The position numbers were made by a program, and so were the translations under genes. The notes beneath the pieces are model-generated. The model had not been told where the DNA came from. It saw only the letters and a program-made list of their open reading frames with translations, and did not search any database. Shown piece by piece: positions 6,409 to 10,004 of a stretch of 10,004 nucleotides of DNA (its first letter is position 1; each line of letters starts with the position of its first letter). The stretch comes from Candidatus Omnitrophota bacterium (GTDB lineage Bacteria > Hinthialibacterota > Hinthialibacteria > JAKQFZ01), in the NCBI GenBank assembly GCA_029558215.1, contig JAKQFZ010000402.1, forward strand, positions 1 through 10,004, read 5' to 3'.

Positions 6409-6438
6409 AATATAGCGCAGACGGAAACCCTCTGTCAA
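6409..6438 (-). promoter_or_regulatory. Sigma-70-type promoter of the B12/PLP operon
   Basis: On the minus strand there is TTGACA (6438-6433, perfect -35), an 18-nt spacer and TATATT (6414-6409, 5/6 -10). Transcription would start near 6402, giving a leader of about 48 nt ahead of ATG 6354. This settles the start of the first operon gene. The same hexamers occur in the transporter promoter at 8673-8701. Confidence 0.7.
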
Positions 6439-6455
6439 AGCGGGCTAAGTCTGAT

Positions 6456-6719
6456 TCAAACTACTCCTACCGACAGAGAGTCCAGAAGACGTGTCACCAT
6501 GCTGAGCAAGCCTTTCCATGAGAGGGCATCGCCCACGCGCCAATAGGCGTTGGCCTGCTCGCCGTATGGCGGAATGGATACCGACCCATCCATGGATCGA
6601 TTATTCAGCGTGAGAAGGCCATTGCTGCCAGTGATCGTGATATCCGAAGGTTCGAACACAAGCAGAAGTGTTTGTGGTGTGTTCCTCTGAGTGAGAGAAG
6701 ACCCGGCTCGCAACTCCAA
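6456..6719 (-). CDS. Unrecognised short ORF between transporter and operon; start uncertain
   Basis: The frame is open from inside the transporter gene to a TGA at 6458-6456. Beyond the transporter's stop (6731) it still runs about 88 codons, with G/C-rich third positions typical of coding sequence in its second half (PYGEQANAYWRVGDALSW). No ATG lies near the beginning. TTG at 6719 or 6713 is possible, with a weak GGGG upstream, and GTG before FEPSD is another candidate. The protein reads as strands (LLLVFEPSDITITGSNGLLTLNN) followed by a helix (GLLSMVTRLLDSLSV). It has no signal peptide and no motif that I recognise. It ends 18 nt upstream of the operon's -35 box. It may be a small real gene, co-transcribed with the transporter, or the tail of a decayed one. 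Confidence 0.35.
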   Translation of the reverse strand: MELRAGSSLTQRNTPQTLLLVFEPSDITITGSNGLLTLNNRSMDGSVSIPPYGEQANAYWRVGDALSWKGLLSMVTRLLDSLSVGVV

Positions 6720-6730
6720 AGCCCCGCAGA

Positions 6731-8584
6731 CTACAACGGCCAGACTCGAAGAATCATGGGGAGACTCACAGCAATGACGAGCAAATCTGTCGGCAGACCC
6801 ATGCGCCAGTAGTCGCCAAAACGAAAGCCTCCGGGACCTAAGATAAGAGTGTTGTTCTGGTGTCCAATGGGAGTCATAAAGGCGCATGAGGATCCAATAG
6901 CGACCGCCATCAGGAATCCATCCGGATTCACTCCGAGTTGCCCTGCAACCGATAGGGCGATTGGACTCATCACTGCCGCCGTGGCAGCGTTGTTCATAAA
7001 GTCGGTCATGAGCATGGTTAAGACAAGAACCAGAGTCAGGCAGATTTCCGGTTGTCCCTGTGCAACACTTTGAAGCAGAAAGCGGGCGATCACGTCCGCC
7101 GCCCCAGTGTGCCCCATCGTTTCGGCGACAGGAAGCAACGCTCCCAGCAGTACAATAACCGACCAGTCAATAGAATGGTAAACAGAACGAACAGGAACGA
7201 TCCGCAATACCATAAAGGCGAGCACAGCAACCGCAAACGAAATGGCTACCGGAACCAAGCCCAGAGCCGCCAGCAGGACAGCCAGGAACATAATTGCAGC
7301 GCCGTAGACCGCCTGTCCCCTGATCGGCACCCGAATGTCGCGGGTAACCAAGGGAAGACATCCAAACTCAGAGGCGAAAACAGCCAGAGCATCGGCAGTT
7401 CCCTGCATCAGCAAGACATCGCCAGCCCGTATCATGGTTGAACGCAAGCGTTTGACTGATCGCCTGCCCTGCCGTGAAATGGCAAGCAGGTTGATACCAT
7501 ATCGAGTTCGAAGGGCAATCTCTGTCGCAGATTGTCCAGCAAAGAATGAATCCGGCATCACCACCAGTTCCTGAAGAAGGGTGTCTTCAAATCGAGATTT
7601 ATCTTTGTCCTCGGAAGTCTTCTGTGACTTTGGCCTGGCTTGGACATCACTCTCGTTGCCACCTTCAGCCGCGTGGTTCTCTGCCCGGACGTTCGGAAGG
7701 CTCTCCTCAAGGTGAAGCCCTACATGGGAAAGTGCGAGAGCAAGAGAGGAAGGCTCCGTCTCAATGATGAGGATGTCGTCTTCTCGAATAATTCTTCCCG
7801 GATGGGGAGCGGAGACTCGGAAATCATTGCGCACCATGCCAACGATCTGGGCGTCTGCCTGATCCAGCATCTGTTCCACTTCCCGAACCGTCTTCCCAAG
7901 TGCCTTGCTGCCGGAAATCACCCGAACTTCGGTGAGGTAAGAGGCTGTGTCAAACTTCCCCGTATCTGTGCGTTTTCTTGAAGGGACGAGTCTCCAGCCA
8001 ACAAACGCAATGAAGACCACTCCCACCACGGCCACCACAAGTCCCACCGGCGTGAAATCAAACATGCCAAAAGCACCCTGTCCGGTTCCCGCACGGAAAT
8101 CCGACACGATAAGGTTGGAAGGCGTTCCAATGAGTGTTGTCGTTCCACCCAGAATCGAGGCAAACGAGAGAGGCATCAGGACTTTTCCTGCCGGAATTCC
8201 ATGTTTCTGGGCAACTCTTATCCCCAGAGGCATCAAGAGCGCAAGAGCACCAACATTGTTCATAAATGAGGAGAGCAAGGCCGCCAGAGTTACCAAGGCC
8301 AATATGCTGACGGTCGGGCTTGAAGACTTGGGAAGCACCCGCTGTGCCAGACCGTCAACGGCTCCGGACAACTGCAGCCCGTGACTGAGCACCAGCACAC
8401 AAGCCACAGTCATGAGCGCAGGATGAGAAAAGCCGGAAAAAGCGTCAGCCGCAGGAATGATCCCGACAAAGACGCACACAAGGAGCGATCCAGCTGCAAC
8501 CATATCGTGTCGCCAGCGCCCCCAGATGAACATACCCATGGTGGCCAAAACGATGACAATGACCGTGCTTTGTTCGTAGGTCAT
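6731..8584 (-). CDS. SLC13/DASS-family membrane transporter with two RCK_C (TrkA_C) domains
   Basis: This encodes 617 residues, ATG 8584 with a GAAGGA-type SD about 12 nt upstream. The layout is typical: an N-terminal membrane half (hydrophobic spans at about 6-22, 28-44, 56-70, 91-125, 140-160, 178-198), a soluble insert (about 205-415), and a second membrane half (about 424-462, 473-488, 514-550, 557-585, 598-616). The inverted-repeat signatures are present twice: SFMNNVGALALLMP (106-119) with GGTTTLIGTPSN (146-157), and DFMNNAATAAVMSP (528-541) with FMTPIGHQNN (569-578). The insert holds two RCK_C domains (about 217-295 and 335-412) joined by a polar linker. This form is usually called an SLC13-family permease or, in some species, a sulfate/di-acid carrier. 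The substrate is a small anion or carboxylate; which one cannot be read. The neighbouring operon suggests import of its substrate. It has its own promoter (8673-8701). Confidence 0.88.
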   Translation of the reverse strand: MTYEQSTVIVIVLATMGMFIWGRWRHDMVAAGSLLVCVFVGIIPAADAFSGFSHPALMTVACVLVLSHGLQLSGAVDGLAQRVLPKSSSPTVSILALVTLAALLSSFMNNVGALALLMPLGIRVAQKHGIPAGKVLMPLSFASILGGTTTLIGTPSNLIVSDFRAGTGQGAFGMFDFTPVGLVVAVVGVVFIAFVGWRLVPSRKRTDTGKFDTASYLTEVRVISGSKALGKTVREVEQMLDQADAQIVGMVRNDFRVSAPHPGRIIREDDILIIETEPSSLALALSHVGLHLEESLPNVRAENHAAEGGNESDVQARPKSQKTSEDKDKSRFEDTLLQELVVMPDSFFAGQSATEIALRTRYGINLLAISRQGRRSVKRLRSTMIRAGDVLLMQGTADALAVFASEFGCLPLVTRDIRVPIRGQAVYGAAIMFLAVLLAALGLVPVAISFAVAVLAFMVLRIVPVRSVYHSIDWSVIVLLGALLPVAETMGHTGAADVIARFLLQSVAQGQPEICLTLVLVLTMLMTDFMNNAATAAVMSPIALSVAGQLGVNPDGFLMAVAIGSSCAFMTPIGHQNNTLILGPGGFRFGDYWRMGLPTDLLVIAVSLPMILRVWPL

Positions 8585-8672
8585 CGGATAACGGTTGTCC
8601 TTCGGCCTTGATGTCGGTCAGGCCACGGATCATTTTTGCATCAAGTGCGAATGATTTGCCTGCCGCGGAGTA

Positions 8673-8701
8673 AATATAGATGTGGCAGAGCCCAGTGTCA
8701 A
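8673..8701 (-). promoter_or_regulatory. Sigma-70 promoter of the transporter gene
   Basis: On the minus strand there is TTGACA (8701-8696, perfect), a 17-nt spacer and TATATT (8678-8673, 5/6). Transcription would begin near 8666, leaving a leader of about 80 nt before ATG 8584. This is a strong promoter by sequence. It is divergent from the plus-strand promoter at 8737, 35 nt away. Confidence 0.75.
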
Positions 8702-8736
8702 AAAGGGGCAGAATGTCCGAAAATCGCAAACAGTGG

Positions 8737-8766
8737 TTGACGGGCTGAAGAATATAGGCGTATGAT
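8737..8766 (+). promoter_or_regulatory. Sigma-70 promoter of the plus-strand membrane protein gene
   Basis: TTGACG (8737-8742, 5/6), an 18-nt spacer and TATGAT (8761-8766, 5/6) lie in the divergent region. A start near 8773 gives a leader of about 40 nt to ATG 8814, with GGGGAAG (8802-8808) as the ribosome site. It is back to back with the transporter promoter, so one regulator bound between them could act on both. Confidence 0.65.
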
Positions 8767-8813
8767 AATCAGAAGACATAGGGGATAAGGTAAACAGCCC
8801 CGGGGAAGTGCAT

Positions 8814-9464
8814 ATGGCGAAGCAGGTTGAACAAATAGACTACGATGCTCTCGGCCTCCATGACCCTGCAGGTCGCGGGTCGGCGCATTACTACCATCCT
8901 TCTCACGAACGTCTGCCACCCAAGTACACTTTTGGGTGTCTGGGTCCGTTGTGCTTTCTAGCCGTAGTGCTCTACGTTTTGTATCAGGTGTTCTGTTCCA
9001 AGCCCTATAACCCTGCAGAACGCTATCAACAGACTGTAACAGACTCCATTCGTTATTACTTGAAGACGACGCAGGACTATCTTGCCGGAGGTCGGGGAGT
9101 TTACGCCAAGGACGTCATGTTCTGCGTGACCAAAGACGATGACTGGTGGTTCAATCACAACTACCGAGCCATTGCAGCAGACAAGGAAGCCGCCATGGGG
9201 ACACTCTCGGAAGGAGAGCGGAAGACAGATCCAGCCGAGATGGCGATGCATGTCCTCTTGCGAAGCGGACCCACAGACCCTGCGGCAGAAATCAAGGTGA
9301 TTGATCCCCGCTCCCCGCTTGCCACGGTTGAGGTCACCCAGAACTATACCGCACCGGAACCGGGACAGACAGGCAGCAGCAGAACTTACCGTGTTGAACT
9401 GGTTCTGGAGCATGGCCTGTGGAAGGTCAATCGTTTTGCCGGTGCCCGTGACAAGTTCGATTGA
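8814..9464 (+). CDS. Single-span membrane protein with extracytoplasmic NTF2-like tail; unrecognised
   Basis: This encodes 216 residues. ATG 8814 is preferred to the in-frame GTG at 8808 because GGGGAAG (8802-8808) lies 5 nt before it. The N-terminal 38 residues are polar (DYDALGLHDPAGRGSAHYYHPSHERLPPK). One membrane segment follows (about 42-60, CLGPLCFLAVVLYVLYQVF), then an exported domain of about 150 residues. This begins with a helix (NPAERYQQTVTDSIRYYLKTTQDYL) and ends with strands (AEIKVIDPRSPLATVEVTQNY, RTYRVELVLEHGLWKVNRF). The final 'vary the property, product of long strand, then W-K-V' pattern is like NTF2-like or lumazine-binding-type domains, which are common in lipoproteins and membrane proteins of unknown role. 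It is not in the operon and has its own promoter, so a link to it is not implied. Membrane anchoring is confident; function is unknown. Confidence 0.7.
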   Translation: MAKQVEQIDYDALGLHDPAGRGSAHYYHPSHERLPPKYTFGCLGPLCFLAVVLYVLYQVFCSKPYNPAERYQQTVTDSIRYYLKTTQDYLAGGRGVYAKDVMFCVTKDDDWWFNHNYRAIAADKEAAMGTLSEGERKTDPAEMAMHVLLRSGPTDPAAEIKVIDPRSPLATVEVTQNYTAPEPGQTGSSRTYRVELVLEHGLWKVNRFAGARDKFD

Positions 9465-9823
9465 TCTTCTGTCCGGGGTGTTCTCGACACATGTTTGAGT
9501 CAGGGAGTTACCTAAGCCAAGTCATTGACGCCAGATATCTGTCCACATTCCAAGTCTTTGCACTTCAGTATGTTGTGACAGTCCTTTTGGCGACGGATGG
9601 AATTCCCAAAAACGTGGGATTGCAACTGCCCTTCAGGCAGATGGTGTCCAAACTCCAAGTTGACAGGCTGATTCGGAAAGTCTAGTCTTAAGTGGAGTTT
9701 TGACATTGACTTGCGACTGTCCGATTTCACGGAACAGACACAGGGTCAAGTGTGTATTCTGTGCCACGAAGGGCACAGAGCAATAGCATCTGATCCCTGA
9801 CTATCAGAGGCAAAAGCGGAACC
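9465..9823 (+). other. 359-nt intergenic region without a supported gene
   Basis: Both strands carry ORFs here (plus 9461-9685, minus 9512-9730), but they overlap each other, lack SD sites and show no recognisable motif. A consensus TTGACA at 9700-9705 has no good -10 at the right distance, so it is at most a weak promoter for the gene at 9824. A hairpin lies at 9758-9779. No terminator with a T tract was seen after the stop at 9464. Confidence 0.5.
9758..9779. repeat. 8-bp inverted repeat upstream of the TPR-like gene
   Basis: TCTGTGCC and GGCACAGA pair perfectly around the 6-nt loop ACGAAG, 45 nt before ATG 9824. No T run follows, so a terminator is unlikely. It could be an operator or a leader stem. 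Single hairpins of this size occur by chance. Confidence 0.45.
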
Positions 9824-10004
9824 ATGAGAAATCGTCGAATCCTTCTTGCGCTCGGGGTTGTTGCAGTTGGCATCGTGTTCTACTTTGCATTCTCTTTCGT
9901 GCGTTCGGGACGCCAAATTGACGTCACCCTTGCCGAAGCTCAACAGGCGCTTCAGGAAAAGCGATGGGAAGAGGCGGCCAACGGCTTCCAGCAGGTGCTT
10001 CGTG
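9824..10004 (+). CDS. Membrane-anchored protein, probable TPR-type; C-terminus beyond window
   Basis: This is the first 60 codons of a gene still open at the right edge, starting at ATG 9824. GAGG (9807-9810) is 13 nt upstream and AGCGGA sits closer, so the ribosome site is weak. The product starts MRNRR, then one hydrophobic span (about 6-25, ILLALGVVAVGIVFYFAFSF), which is either an uncleaved anchor or a signal sequence. After that comes DVTLAEAQQALQEKRWEEAANGFQQVLR. The pattern of paired helices with A, W, A and F at TPR spacing suggests a tetratricopeptide repeat beginning. Function cannot be told from this fragment. Confidence 0.65.
   Translation, partial: MRNRRILLALGVVAVGIVFYFAFSFVRSGRQIDVTLAEAQQALQEKRWEEAANGFQQVLR

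Noticed and set aside
6355..6438. 28-residue N-terminal extension of the DUF6917 protein
   Set aside because: Its start codon sits in the -35 box, upstream of the predicted transcript, while ATG 6354 has an excellent SD.
9461..9730. Overlapping plus and minus ORFs after the membrane protein gene
   Set aside because: They lie on opposite strands over the same bases, without SD sites or recognisable motifs.

Overview
The window is bacterial: genes are dense, intergenic spaces are short, Shine-Dalgarno (SD) sites are strong (AAGGAGG type) and promoters look like sigma-70. The phylum cannot be read from the sequence. Adenosylcobalamin-type amino-acid aminomutase relatives and their ATPase chaperone are typical of anaerobic amino-acid fermenters, so an anaerobic or facultative amino-acid-degrading bacterium is the best inference. 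No mobile elements, tRNA, rRNA or CRISPR were seen.

Layout. Positions 1-371 (minus) hold the N-terminal part of an exported protein that runs off the left edge. Positions 521-6354 (minus) hold a six-gene operon, read right to left. In transcription order it encodes a DUF6917-like protein, a RidA-family protein, a fold-type I (SelA-like) PLP enzyme, a 274-nt gap with three stem-loops, a 78-residue stand-alone aminomutase dimerisation domain, a 601-residue B12-domain plus TIM-barrel protein, and a KamB-like P-loop ATPase. A near-consensus promoter lies at 6409-6438. Upstream of it is a short unrecognised ORF (about 6456-6719). Next comes an SLC13/DASS-type transporter with two RCK_C domains (6731-8584, minus), which has its own near-consensus promoter (8673-8701). 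Divergent from it are two plus-strand genes of unrecognised function: a single-span membrane protein (8814-9464) and the start of a membrane-anchored TPR-like protein (9824 to the right edge).

How they may work together. The operon resembles the lysine 5,6-aminomutase / D-ornithine 4,5-aminomutase systems (KamDE, OraSE) but is rearranged. The dimerisation domain is a separate gene. The B12 domain sits at the N-terminus, fused ahead of the helical and barrel parts. The short segment carrying the PLP-anchoring lysine in KamE and OraE appears to be missing. With a dedicated PLP enzyme, a RidA enamine/imine deaminase and a reactivating ATPase in the same operon, the set looks like a catabolic module for an unidentified amino acid or amine, built on a divergent B12 mutase. 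The SLC13 transporter next door, under a similar promoter, may import the substrate; that link is inference. The comparisons with KamE and OraE rest on recalled sequences and need a real alignment.
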